Part shown: positions 26,900-36,263 of the stretch, piece after piece | Position numbering within the stretch: the first letter of the stretch is position 1 | How the letters are laid out: every line of letters starts with the position of its first letter | Assembly: GCA_023388715.1 (NCBI GenBank) | Contig: JAEWFT010000030.1 | Location: 1 to 44,990, forward strand | DNA: 44,990 bases | Direction of reading: 5' to 3' | Origin: Pseudomonadota bacterium | GTDB lineage: Bacteria; Pseudomonadota; Gammaproteobacteria; Xanthomonadales; Xanthomonadaceae | Program-made: the position numbers and the translations under genes | The notes under the pieces: model-generated | The model's database searches: none | What the model was told of the DNA's origin: nothing | What the model saw: the letters and a program-made list of their open reading frames with translations, nothing else

Positions 26900-27834
26900 T
26901 GAGCACGGGTTGGTCGTGGTACGTCATCGCGCTGGTCGCCCTGAACATCGCCGGCTGCGCGTGGTTGCTGTGGTGGACCAGCCGTCGCCGCCCCGGCGAC
27001 CCCCGGCCGGAGGACACCAGCCATGTCTGGGACGGCGACCTCACCGAGTACAACAAGCCGCTGCCGAAGTGGTGGATCAACCTGTTCTACCTGACCATCG
27101 TGTTCGCCATCGGCTACCTGCTGTGGTTCCCCGGCATGGGCAACCTGCCCGGCTACGCCGGATGGACCTCCGCCGGCAAGCATGACCGCGACGCGGCGGT
27201 CGCCACCGCGCAGCTTGAGAAGACCTTCGCGCCCTACCAGGGCAAGGCGATCGACGTGCTGGCCCGCGATCCGCAGGCGGTGAAGCTGGGCAGCTCGATC
27301 TTCGGCAACACCTGCGCCACCTGCCACGGCTCGTCCGCGCAGGGCGCGATCGGCTACCCGAACCTGTCCGACAACATCTGGCACTGGGGCTCGGAGCCGG
27401 AGGCGGTGCTGCAATCGGTGCTGGACGGCCGCGAGGGCGTGATGCCGCCTTGGGGCAGCGTGCTGGAAGGAATGGCCGGGCCGGACGCGGTCGATTACGT
27501 GATCGCCTACGTCAACCAGCTGGCCGCCGGCGACGCCGTCAACCGCAGCGACTACGCCGCCGCGCGCGGCAAGACCCTGTACGACGGCGTCTGCGTGGCG
27601 TGCCACGGGGTGGACGGCAAGGGCAACCAGAGCCTGGGCTCGCCCGACCTCACCGACGACTACTGGATGTACGGCGACAGCCGCGCCTCGCTGCGGGAGA
27701 CCATCGCCAATGGGCGCCACGGGGTGATGCCGGCGCACCGCGCGCTGCTGGGCGAGACCCGCGCGCGCCTGGTGGCGGCCTACGTGTGGTCGCTGTCGCA
27801 CCCGCAGGGTGGCGCTGGCGCAGGCGCCCGATGA
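26896..27834 (+). CDS. ccoP: cbb3-type cytochrome c oxidase subunit III (diheme)
   Basis: This 312-residue protein has two N-terminal helices (about 7-28 and 60-78) and two cytochrome c domains with CATCH (C140-H144) and CVACH (C233-H237). It accepts electrons from soluble cytochrome c and feeds CcoO. The start could be either of two adjacent ATGs (26896 or 26899). The stop overlaps the next small gene by four bases. Confidence 0.97.
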   Translation: MMSTGWSWYVIALVALNIAGCAWLLWWTSRRRPGDPRPEDTSHVWDGDLTEYNKPLPKWWINLFYLTIVFAIGYLLWFPGMGNLPGYAGWTSAGKHDRDAAVATAQLEKTFAPYQGKAIDVLARDPQAVKLGSSIFGNTCATCHGSSAQGAIGYPNLSDNIWHWGSEPEAVLQSVLDGREGVMPPWGSVLEGMAGPDAVDYVIAYVNQLAAGDAVNRSDYAAARGKTLYDGVCVACHGVDGKGNQSLGSPDLTDDYWMYGDSRASLRETIANGRHGVMPAHRALLGETRARLVAAYVWSLSHPQGGAGAGAR

Positions 27835-28124
27835 GCTTCACCGAGCCGCGCTTCGACCATCCGCCGCGCCCGCTGGCGCAGCGGGTGGGGGCCATCCTGT
27901 GGCCGAGCTTCTTCGCGGCCGGAGTGGCGACGATGGTGTTCTTCGCCTTCGTCGACCCGCTCGCCCTGCGTGACATGACCTTCCCCGACGTGCAGATTAC
28001 GCGCGGGCTGGGCTACAGCATCGGCTTCTTCATGTTCTGGCTGGCCACCGCGGCCTCCAGCCTGTTCACCTGGATCCTGTTGCGTCCGGCGAGCCGTTTC
28101 AATCGGCCGCTGCCGCCCACATAA
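27831..28124 (+). CDS. Small two-helix membrane protein inside the cbb3 operon, unknown function
   Basis: I do not recognise a family for this 97-residue protein. It has two clear membrane helices (about 21-41 and 60-84) separated by a short polar loop with DMTFPDVQITRGLGYS, and a Pro-rich end. The start overlaps the ccoP stop (ATGA) and the gene ends 9 bp before ccoG. It is therefore almost certainly co-expressed with the oxidase and may be an extra subunit or assembly factor. That is inferred from position only. Confidence 0.8.
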   Translation: MSFTEPRFDHPPRPLAQRVGAILWPSFFAAGVATMVFFAFVDPLALRDMTFPDVQITRGLGYSIGFFMFWLATAASSLFTWILLRPASRFNRPLPPT

Positions 28125-28133
28125 CCCAGGGTC

Positions 28134-29686
<1,553 letters not shown>

Positions 29687-29690
<4 letters not shown>

Positions 29691-30193
29691 ACGAACGCGA
29701 CCCGCGCAACTCCCCATGGCGCCAGCCGATGATGTGGCTGGTGGTGGGATTGCCCGCCGCCACCGTGATCGGGCTGGTGTCGCTGGTGATCATCGCCGCC
29801 GGGCCCGGCAGCACCGACAGCATCGACACCTCGGTCCAGCGCACGGGCCGCATGCAAACCGCGGACCTCGGCCCCGACCAGGCGGCCGCGCGCATGCAGC
29901 TTTCCGCGCTGCTGCGGCTCGACCGCGACACGCTGGAACTGCTGCCGCTGCACGCCGGGTTCGACACCGGCAAGCCCTTGCGGCTGGCGATGCGCCACCC
30001 GGTGCGCGCCGAGCTGGACCGCGAGTTCCTGCTGCAGCCCGCGGGCGGCGCTTGGCGCGCACCCGCGCCCGATCTCGCGCTGGACCACGACTGGACGCTG
30101 CAGCTCGCGCCCGAGGGCGGGGCTTGGCGCCTGCAGGGCCGCCTGGTCAAGGGCCAGCTCAGCGCCCGGCTGCAACCGGTGGCGCCGGGATGA
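29687..30193 (+). CDS. fixH: FixH family protein (CcoH)
   Basis: This 168-residue protein has one N-terminal helix (about 16-38) and a periplasmic domain, as in CcoH/FixH, which is needed for stable assembly of cbb3 oxidase. Sequence conservation in this family is weak; the hydrophobic WRQPMMWLVVGLPAATVIGL start and the position between ccoG and the copper ATPase carry the assignment. It overlaps both neighbours by four bases. Confidence 0.88.
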
Positions 30194-32595
30194 ACGCGGC
30201 CCTGGCAGCGGACGCGGCGCCCGCCAGCGCCCGCGCCGATGCCTGCTACCACTGCGGCGACCCGCTTCCCGCCAGCCCGGCCAGGGTGGTGCTCGAAGGC
30301 CAGCCGCGCGCGTTCTGTTGCGACGGCTGCGCGGCGGCCGCGCAATGGATCGACGATGCCGACCTCGATGCCTACTATCGCCTGCGCGAGCAGCCCGGCG
30401 CACGGGTCGACCTCGACGACGCCGCGCTCGCGCTGTGGGACCGCGCGGAGGTCCAGGCCGCGCACGCGCGCGCGGTGCCCGGTGGCCGCGAGATCACCCT
30501 GCTCACCGATGGCATGCGCTGCGCCGCCTGCGCATGGCTGATCGACCGCGCGCTCTCGCGCGAGGCGGGGGTGCTGGAAGTCGGCGCCAATGCCGTCACC
30601 GGACGCATCCGCGTGGCCTGGGATCCCGGCGCGACCACGCTGTCGAAGCCGCTGCGTCGGCTGCAGGCGCTGGGCTACAAACCCTACCTCGCCGCCGGGG
30701 CCGAGCAGGAGCGCCAGCGCCGGCGCGACCGAAAGGCCTGGGTGATGCGGATCGGCATCGCCGGCATCGGCGCGATCCAGGCAATGATGTTCGCCGAGGC
30801 GCTGTACCTGGACACCGGCAAGACCATGCCGCTGCCGACCCGCGACTTCCTGCGCTGGGTCACCTTCCTGGTGTCGACCCCGGTGGTGCTGTATGCCGGG
30901 TGGCCCTTCATCATCGGCGCGGTGCGCGAACTGCGCCTGCGCGCGCCCGGCATGGACACCCTGATCGCAGGCTCCGCCCTGCTGGCGTGGGCCGGCAGCG
31001 TGGTCGAAACCGTTCGCGGCGGCCCCGAGGTCTGGTACGACGCCGCGGTGATGTTCGTGTTCCTGCTGCTGGTCGCGCGCCTGCTGGAGCAGCGCGTGCG
31101 CAGCACCGCCAGCGCGCAGGTGGATGCGCTGGCCCGCGCGCGCCCGGCGTTCGCGATGCGCGAGCGTCCCGATGGCGAGCGCGAGACGGTTGCGGTCGGT
31201 GCATTGCAGGTGGGCGATACCGTGCGGGTGGCGCCGGGCGAGCCGGTCGCCGCCGATGCGATCCTGCTGGAGCCGCATGCCAGCTTCGCCGAGGCGCTGC
31301 TGACCGGTGAAGCGCACCCGGTACCGAAACTGCCGGGTGATCCGGTGTTCGCCGGCTCCATCTGCGGTGCGCAGGCGGCGCGCCTGCAGCTGACCGCGGT
31401 CGGCACCCACACCCGGCTGTCGCAGCTGGCCGCCCTGATCGAACAGGCGCAGGGGCATCGCCCGCCGCTGGCCCAACTGGCGGATCGCATCGCCCGCTGG
31501 TTCGTGCTCGGCCTTGGCCTTGCCACCATCGCCGTCTACCTGGCCTGGCGCGCGCACGATCCGTCGCGCGCGTTCGAAGTGGCGCTGGCGCTGCTGGTGG
31601 TCTGCTGCCCCTGCGCGCTGTCGCTGGCGATCCCGGCGGCGCTGGCGGCAGCCAACGGCACGCTGGCGCGGCTGGGCGTGCTGCCGGTGAACCCGGATGC
31701 GATGGAGCGCCTGGCAACGGTGGACACCGTGGTGTTCGACAAGACCGGCACCCTGGCCACGCCCGGCGGCGCCCTGCGGGTCGAGGCGCGCGGCACGCTC
31801 CCGCAAGCGCAGGCGGTGCGGATTGCCGCCGCCCTCGAACGCGACAGCACGCACCCACTCGCCGCCGCGTTTACCGAGGCCGCGGACCCCGCCGTGCACG
31901 CCAGCAACGTGCGCGAGCACGCAGGGGTTGGCCTCGAGGGCGTGGTCAATGGGCAGCGCTGGCGGATCGGGCGCGGCGATTTCGCCGCCGGAGCGACCGA
32001 CGATGGCGCGATCTGGCTCGGCGACGGCCACGCCCCCGCCGCCCGCTTCACCCTGGGCGAGCAGCCGCGCACGGATGCCGCCGCCACCCTGCGCGAGCTA
32101 GACGCGCTGGGCATCGGCGTGCAGATCGCCAGTGGCGATGGCAATGCGGCCGTGCAGCGGTTCGCAGGCGGCGTCGGGATCGCCGGGGCGCTCGGCCGCC
32201 TGTCGCCGGAAGACAAGCTGCGCCACGTGCGCCAGTTGCAGGACGACGGCCACCGGGTGGCGATGGTCGGCGACGGCATCAACGACGGACCGGTCCTCGC
32301 CGGGGCAGACGTCTCCTTCGCCCTGGGCGACGGCAATGCACTGGCGGCGCGCGCCGCCGACCTCGTGCTCGCCTCCCCGCAGCTGGCGCGCATCCCGCAG
32401 GCGATCGCGCTGTCGCGGCGCACCCGGCGGATCATCCGCCAGAACCTCGCCTGGGCGCTGGCCTACAACCTCCTGGCGCTGCCGGCGGCGGCGCTGGGCA
32501 TGGTCACGCCTTGGCAGGCCGCGCTCGGCATGGCGCTTTCCTCGCTGATCGTCACCGTCAATGCGCTGCGCCTGGCGCGGGTACCGGCGCCGTGA
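30190..32595 (+). CDS. ccoI: Copper-exporting P-type ATPase for cbb3 assembly (CcoI/FixI/CopA2)
   Basis: This 801-residue ATP-driven Cu(I) exporter supplies copper for the oxidase. An N-terminal Cys-rich domain (CYHCGDPL ... FCCDGC) comes before the heavy-metal domain with CAAC (C111, C114). These are followed by the membrane part with CPC (C473-C475), the TGEA actuator loop, DKTGTL (phosphorylated Asp517) and GDGINDGP. The Cys-rich prefix marks the CcoI/CopA2 subtype rather than detoxifying CopA. Its stop overlaps the ccoS GTG by four bases. Confidence 0.97.
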   Translation: MNAALAADAAPASARADACYHCGDPLPASPARVVLEGQPRAFCCDGCAAAAQWIDDADLDAYYRLREQPGARVDLDDAALALWDRAEVQAAHARAVPGGREITLLTDGMRCAACAWLIDRALSREAGVLEVGANAVTGRIRVAWDPGATTLSKPLRRLQALGYKPYLAAGAEQERQRRRDRKAWVMRIGIAGIGAIQAMMFAEALYLDTGKTMPLPTRDFLRWVTFLVSTPVVLYAGWPFIIGAVRELRLRAPGMDTLIAGSALLAWAGSVVETVRGGPEVWYDAAVMFVFLLLVARLLEQRVRSTASAQVDALARARPAFAMRERPDGERETVAVGALQVGDTVRVAPGEPVAADAILLEPHASFAEALLTGEAHPVPKLPGDPVFAGSICGAQAARLQLTAVGTHTRLSQLAALIEQAQGHRPPLAQLADRIARWFVLGLGLATIAVYLAWRAHDPSRAFEVALALLVVCCPCALSLAIPAALAAANGTLARLGVLPVNPDAMERLATVDTVVFDKTGTLATPGGALRVEARGTLPQAQAVRIAAALERDSTHPLAAAFTEAADPAVHASNVREHAGVGLEGVVNGQRWRIGRGDFAAGATDDGAIWLGDGHAPAARFTLGEQPRTDAAATLRELDALGIGVQIASGDGNAAVQRFAGGVGIAGALGRLSPEDKLRHVRQLQDDGHRVAMVGDGINDGPVLAGADVSFALGDGNALAARAADLVLASPQLARIPQAIALSRRTRRIIRQNLAWALAYNLLALPAAALGMVTPWQAALGMALSSLIVTVNALRLARVPAP

Positions 32596-32774
32596 ACGCG
32601 CTGCTGCTGCTGATCCCGCTCAGCCTGGCGCTGCTGGTGTTCATCCTCTGGGCGTTTGCCTGGGCGGTGCGCAAGGACCAGTTCGACGACCTCGACACCC
32701 CGGCGCTGGACATCCTCGACGAGGCGCCTGCCAAGCGGTCGCCGGAGCGCAAGCAGGACGACGATGCCGGTTGA
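32592..32774 (+). CDS. ccoS: cbb3 oxidase maturation protein CcoS
   Basis: This 60-residue protein has one helix (ALLLLIPLSLALLVFILWAFAWAV) followed by the CcoS signature RKDQFDDLDTPALDIL. CcoS is needed to insert redox cofactors into the oxidase. It begins with GTG at 32592, overlapping the ATPase stop. Its 3' end overlaps the next gene by 11 bp. Confidence 0.95.
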   Translation: MNALLLLIPLSLALLVFILWAFAWAVRKDQFDDLDTPALDILDEAPAKRSPERKQDDDAG

Positions 32775-33483
32775 CCTGCTGGTGCTGGGCGCGGCGCTGC
32801 TGACCGGCCTGCTCGGCGGTGCGCACTGCGCGGCCATGTGCGGCGGGATCGCCACCGGGCTGTCGTTCGGCTCGCGCGGCTGGTGGGCGGCGGTGCAACC
32901 AAACCTCGGCCGGGTCCTGGGCTATGTCCTTGCCGGCGCGATCGTGGGTGGCATCGGCGGCGGACTACTGGGGCTCGCACGGTTGCCATGGCTGGGCGTG
33001 GCGATGCGCGCCCTGGTGGGCAGCGTCCTCATCCTCGCCGGCCTGCGGCTGCTGGATCGCGGCAACCGCCTGCCGCGTTTCTTCGGCGGCCCCGGCCACC
33101 GCTTCTGGCAGCTGCTACGCCCATTGCAGCGGCGGCTGCTGCCGGCCGACACCGCCGGCAAGCGAATCGCCGTGGGTATGCTCTGGGGCTGGATGCCCTG
33201 CGGCCTTTCCACCACGCTGCTCGCCGCCGCCTGGTTGCAGGCCAGTCCCGGGCATGGCGCATTGACCATGGCGGCGTTCGGACTCGGCACGCTGCCGACC
33301 ATGATTCCGCTGACCTGGGCCGGGGCGCGCTTCGGCCAGCGCCTGCAGCGCGGACCATGGCGGGTGGGCGCCGGCCTGATGGTGATGGCCTCCGGCGTGC
33401 TGACCATCGCCGCGCCGTGGCTCATGCAGCTGCCCGCGATGCATTCCCTGCTGGAGGCGCTGGGCTGTCGCAGCCTGCCTTGA
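32764..33483 (+). CDS. UreH/DsbD-type membrane protein (sulfite exporter TauE/SafE-like)
   Basis: This 239-residue membrane protein of about six helices is of the DsbD-transmembrane/UreH-like family (PF13386-like). The paired metal- or thiol-type motifs are GGAHCAAMCGG (H21, C22, C26) and WMPCGL (C146). Genes of this type regularly close cco assembly operons and are thought to act in copper or heme handling. ATG 32764 lies inside the ccoS reading region (11-bp overlap), consistent with coupled translation. It is the last gene of the cbb3 run. Confidence 0.9.
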   Translation: MPVDLLVLGAALLTGLLGGAHCAAMCGGIATGLSFGSRGWWAAVQPNLGRVLGYVLAGAIVGGIGGGLLGLARLPWLGVAMRALVGSVLILAGLRLLDRGNRLPRFFGGPGHRFWQLLRPLQRRLLPADTAGKRIAVGMLWGWMPCGLSTTLLAAAWLQASPGHGALTMAAFGLGTLPTMIPLTWAGARFGQRLQRGPWRVGAGLMVMASGVLTIAAPWLMQLPAMHSLLEALGCRSLP

Positions 33484-33519
33484 GCACATCTGATGGGATT
33501 GAATGGCCCGGTGCCCTGT

Positions 33520-33539
33520 GTGTTCCATATTTGGAACAC
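33520..33539 (+). promoter_or_regulatory. Perfect palindrome upstream of doxX-pirin (probable operator)
   Basis: GTGTTCCA-TATT-TGGAACAC is a perfect inverted repeat with 8-bp arms, 95 bp before the doxX ATG and 36 bp after the previous stop. It contains a T-N11-A core of the kind LysR-type regulators bind. It could also be a short hairpin, but no T-tract follows. TTGATT (33555-33560) may be the -35 of the doxX promoter; the -10 is unclear. Confidence 0.65.
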
Positions 33540-33633
33540 TCAACGCATAGCTTGTTGATTGTTCTGAAACCGCTGGCGATGCAATCTTCCTCCACGGCCA
33601 TTGCCTCTTGACTGGAACAACCTGGAGATCCCC

Positions 33634-34035
33634 ATGCAACAGACGGCTTCCCTACTTGGCCGAATTGGCCTTTCCCTGCTCTTCATCGTGTCCGGCTGGG
33701 CCAAGATCGGCGGCTACGCCGGCACCCAGGAATACATGCAGGCAATGGGCGTTCCCGGCGCGCTGCTGCCGCTTGTGATCCTGCTTGAACTGGGCGGCGG
33801 CCTGGCCCTGCTCGCCGGCATCGGCACCCGTTGGCTCGCACTTGCGTTTGCCGCCTTCTCGCTGGGCAGCGGCCTGCTCTTCCACCTCGACCTGGGCGAC
33901 AGCAACCAGACCACCCAGCTGCTGAAGAACATCGCCATCGCCGGCGGCTTCCTTGCGCTGTACGCCGCACCCATCCCGCGCTACAGCCTCGACGCGCTGC
34001 GCAACCGCCGCAATCCGGAGGGCCTCGCCCGATGA
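33634..34035 (+). CDS. DoxX family membrane protein
   Basis: This 133-residue protein has four hydrophobic segments and the DoxX signature (LGRIGLSLLFIVSGWAKIGGYAGTQEYM, VILLELGGGLALLAGIGTRW). DoxX/YphA-like proteins are inner-membrane proteins of uncertain function, linked to oxidative or thiol stress. CTGGAG is well placed before the ATG at 33634. Its end overlaps the pirin gene by four bases, making a two-gene operon behind the palindrome. Confidence 0.92.
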   Translation: MQQTASLLGRIGLSLLFIVSGWAKIGGYAGTQEYMQAMGVPGALLPLVILLELGGGLALLAGIGTRWLALAFAAFSLGSGLLFHLDLGDSNQTTQLLKNIAIAGGFLALYAAPIPRYSLDALRNRRNPEGLAR

Positions 34036-34739
34036 TCACCCTGCGACCTGCGCACGAGCGCGGCCACGCCAACCACGGCTGGCTGGATTCCTGGCACAGC
34101 TTCTCGTTCGCCGACTACCACGACCCGAAGCACGTCCACTGGGGCCCGCTGCGGGTCATCAACGAGGACCGGGTGCAGGCGGGGCAAGGCTTCGGGACCC
34201 ACGGCCACCGCGACATGGAGATCATCAGTTACGTGATCGATGGCGCCCTGGGCCACAAGGACTCGATGGGCAATGGCGCGTCCATCGTCCCCGGTGAGGT
34301 GCAACGGATGAGCGCCGGTACTGGCGTCACCCACTCCGAGTACAACCATGACGCCGAGGACGCGACCCATTTCCTGCAGATCTGGATCATCCCCAGGTTC
34401 CAGGGACTGCCGCCGAGCTACGAACAGAAGGCGTTCGGCGAGGCGGAGAAGCGCGGACGGCTGCGGCTGATCGCCAGCCCCGACGCCGCCGACGGTTCGG
34501 TCACCCTCCACCAGGATGCGCGGCTGTACGCCGGCCTGTTCGACGGCGACGAACGTGCGACGCTGGCCCTGGCCGAGAGACGCCTGGGGTATGTCCATGT
34601 CGTCAAGGGCGAGGCGGTCGTCAACGGCAAGCAGGTGGCGGCCGGCGATGCCCTGCTCTACGCCGACGAGCCCGAGGTCATCGTGGAATCCGGCAACGGC
34701 GCGGAACTGCTGGTGTTCGACCTGCCGCGGATGGAATGA
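34032..34739 (+). CDS. Pirin family protein (YhhW-like, possible quercetinase)
   Basis: This 235-residue bicupin protein has metal ligands H57, H59, H101 and E103 at the same numbers as E. coli YhhW, in THGHRDMEIISYV and THSEYNHD. YhhW and human pirin have quercetin 2,3-dioxygenase activity in vitro; the natural role is unknown. ATGA overlap with doxX. A terminator hairpin follows 25 bp after the stop. Confidence 0.94.
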   Translation: MITLRPAHERGHANHGWLDSWHSFSFADYHDPKHVHWGPLRVINEDRVQAGQGFGTHGHRDMEIISYVIDGALGHKDSMGNGASIVPGEVQRMSAGTGVTHSEYNHDAEDATHFLQIWIIPRFQGLPPSYEQKAFGEAEKRGRLRLIASPDAADGSVTLHQDARLYAGLFDGDERATLALAERRLGYVHVVKGEAVVNGKQVAAGDALLYADEPEVIVESGNGAELLVFDLPRME

Positions 34740-34764
34740 CCGTCAATTGCCGTCGGCCAGCAAC

Positions 34765-34789
34765 AAAAAACCCCGCCTCGGCGGGGTTT
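34765..34789. terminator. Bidirectional terminator between pirin and the convergent unknown gene
   Basis: An A6 run, CCCCGC-CTCG-GCGGGG stem-loop (34771-34786) and TTTCTT on the far side serve both converging genes. The surrounding 32 bp recurs with one mismatch at 35631-35662. Confidence 0.88.
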
Positions 34790-34820
34790 CTTGTCTTGCT
34801 CGAGCCCGTTCCGAAATCCC

Positions 34821-35309
34821 TCAAGGAACCGAGACTTCCGCCGTCTGATCCACATACGCGGTCATGATGGTGCCTGGATTGACCTCCACCTCATGTCCGC
34901 GCTTCAGCAGCCCAAGCGGACCGAAGAGCACCGTGAGCGCGACCGCTGTTCCAACCTTGTCGTTGCCCTCCCGGGATCCGGCTGACCGCAAGCGGATGCG
35001 CTGCTCATTAACGAGGACGTAATCCAGCATCACGTTCAACTCGCCACCCTTCCCCATGAAGCCCTTCTTCCGGGCAGCCAGCACAGTCCCAACCGCCTTT
35101 GCACCAGCAGGCACCACGGTCCTGCCATCAATCTGGATCGGCTCCTCGAGCTCCAGGTTGAAACGCTGCCCTTCGGTCGCAGTTGCCGAACTGAGCTTCT
35201 CCAGCAGCCTCAGCCGCACATCCGTCCCTTCCGGGATTTTCACGGCTTCTGCCGCGATGGCTCCTCCACTCAACATCAGGCACGCAGCCAGCATCAGACG
35301 CTTGAACAA
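34821..35309 (-). CDS. Unknown periplasmic protein
   Basis: I recognise no named domain in this 162-residue protein. A signal peptide (LFKRLMLAACLMLSGGAIAA) comes first. The mature part is all-beta in flavour, with IPEGTDVRLRLLEKLSSATATEG, IQIDGRTVVPAGAKAVGTV and a Gly-rich FMGKGGELNV, resembling small uncharacterised surface or periplasmic proteins. The start codon is TTG at 35307-35309, with GGGGAGAG at suitable spacing; the first ATG (35294) would cut the basic n-region. It is flanked by two near-identical terminators. Confidence 0.75.
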   Translation of the reverse strand: MFKRLMLAACLMLSGGAIAAEAVKIPEGTDVRLRLLEKLSSATATEGQRFNLELEEPIQIDGRTVVPAGAKAVGTVLAARKKGFMGKGGELNVMLDYVLVNEQRIRLRSAGSREGNDKVGTAVALTVLFGPLGLLKRGHEVEVNPGTIMTAYVDQTAEVSVP

Positions 35310-35630
35310 AACGACTCTCCCCTATTGACAGATCCAAATCCGATCGCCCCTCGTTGCTGACGCAACGCAATCCCCATGACATGCGACCGGCTCGACGCAC
35401 CCGGAGAAGTCCCGCCGGGTGCGCGGGAAGGGTACAACGCCCGTCACGCCAGGCGCACCGTAGACGTGTGCGTTGGTTCGCGCTTACCGCTTCGGGAAGG
35501 CGCGTGGCCATGCATCCGCTTTCCGGATCGGTGGCGAAGATCCACCAGGGAGAGACGTGACCATCAAAGGAGGGGGCCGCCAGGTGCGCTCTAGCGTGAC
35601 CGGCCTGAAACAGGGTCCGGAAACGCAAAC
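35310..35630. other. Gene-free interval
   Basis: I see no convincing gene here on either strand. The short open frames do not show protein-like composition. The part next to 35310 must hold the promoter of the unknown periplasmic gene (TTGACA lies at 35335-35340 on the plus strand, without a partner I trust). A purine run AAAGGAGGGGG near 35566-35577 looks like a ribosome site, but no good frame follows. Confidence 0.5.
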
Positions 35631-35633
35631 AAC

Positions 35634-35661
35634 AAAAAACCCCGCGTCGGCGGGGTTTCTT
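35634..35661 (-). terminator. Terminator of the tRNA-Leu transcript
   Basis: CCCCGC-GTCG-GCGGGG stem-loop (35640-35655) is followed on the minus strand by a T6 run, 12 bp past the tRNA CCA end. It can probably act in both directions. Confidence 0.88.
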
Positions 35662-35673
35662 GCATCGCGTGCG

Positions 35674-35758
35674 TGGTGCCCAAGAGGGGACTCGAACCCC
35701 TACGACCTAAGCCGCTACCACCTCAAGGTAGTGCGTCTACCAATTCCGCCACCTGGGC
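35674..35758 (-). tRNA. tRNA-Leu (anticodon GAG)
   Basis: This is an 85-nt class II tRNA. The acceptor stem GCCCAGG pairs with CTTGGGC, followed by A and an encoded CCA. The D-arm is GGCGGAATTGGTAGACGC, and the anticodon stem CTACC/GGTAG has loop TTGAGGT, so the anticodon is GAG, reading CUC/CUU. A variable arm and GGGGTTCGAGTCCCC T-arm follow. It lies just downstream of secG, the same place as leuU in E. coli. Confidence 0.97.
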
Positions 35759-35801
35759 ATTGAGCACGCGATTCTAAAGCTTGGTTCCGGAAAATCCAGC
35801 G

Positions 35802-36242
35802 TCAGCCGCCAGCCGGCGGCGTGGGCTGCGGGGCAGCCTGTGCCGGCTGCGCCGGTGCGACCGGCACCTGTGTGGCAGGCTGCGCGGGCGCGCTCGGCAC
35901 TTGCGCGGCGGGCACCTGAGCCGCGGGCGCTTGCGGCGCCGGCTGCGCGGCAGGGACCTGCCCCATCACGCCAAGGTCGGGCGCACCCACCGCGTTGGCG
36001 CGGTTGGCGCTGTTGCTGGCGTACATCGCCATGCCCATGCTGATCACGAAGAAGGTGATCGCCAGCCACTTGGTGCTCTTGCTCAGGAAGTTGGACGCGC
36101 CGCGCGCGCCGAACACGGTGGCCGAGGCGCCGCCGCCGAAACCCGAACCCGCCTGCGCGCCGGAACCGCGCTGCATCAGGATCAGGGCGATCATGGCGAT
36201 CGCCACCAGCACGTACACCACATTGACGAGTTGCAACACCAT
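35802..36242 (-). CDS. secG: Preprotein translocase subunit SecG
   Basis: This 146-residue Sec translocon subunit has two membrane helices (about 5-22 and 57-77) around the conserved QRGSGAQAGSGFGGGASATVFGARGASNFLSK-type loop, here split over the sequence. The C-terminal third is a Pro/Ala/Gln-rich tail (repeats like AAQVPAAQVPSAPAQP), longer than in E. coli SecG (110 residues). It lies 21 bp after tpiA and upstream of tRNA-Leu, a conserved arrangement. Confidence 0.95.
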   Translation of the reverse strand: MVLQLVNVVYVLVAIAMIALILMQRGSGAQAGSGFGGGASATVFGARGASNFLSKSTKWLAITFFVISMGMAMYASNSANRANAVGAPDLGVMGQVPAAQPAPQAPAAQVPAAQVPSAPAQPATQVPVAPAQPAQAAPQPTPPAGG

Positions 36243-36263
36243 TGCTTCGGTTTCCGTTGTGCG

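Noticed and set aside
33555..33560. TTGATT upstream of doxX as a possible FNR half-site
   Set aside because: No matching ATCAA half-site follows at four bases. At best it is a -35 hexamer.
35354..35763. Short overlapping open frames on the plus strand next to the tRNA
   Set aside because: They run across the terminator and the tRNA-Leu gene, show no protein-like pattern, and lack plausible translation starts.
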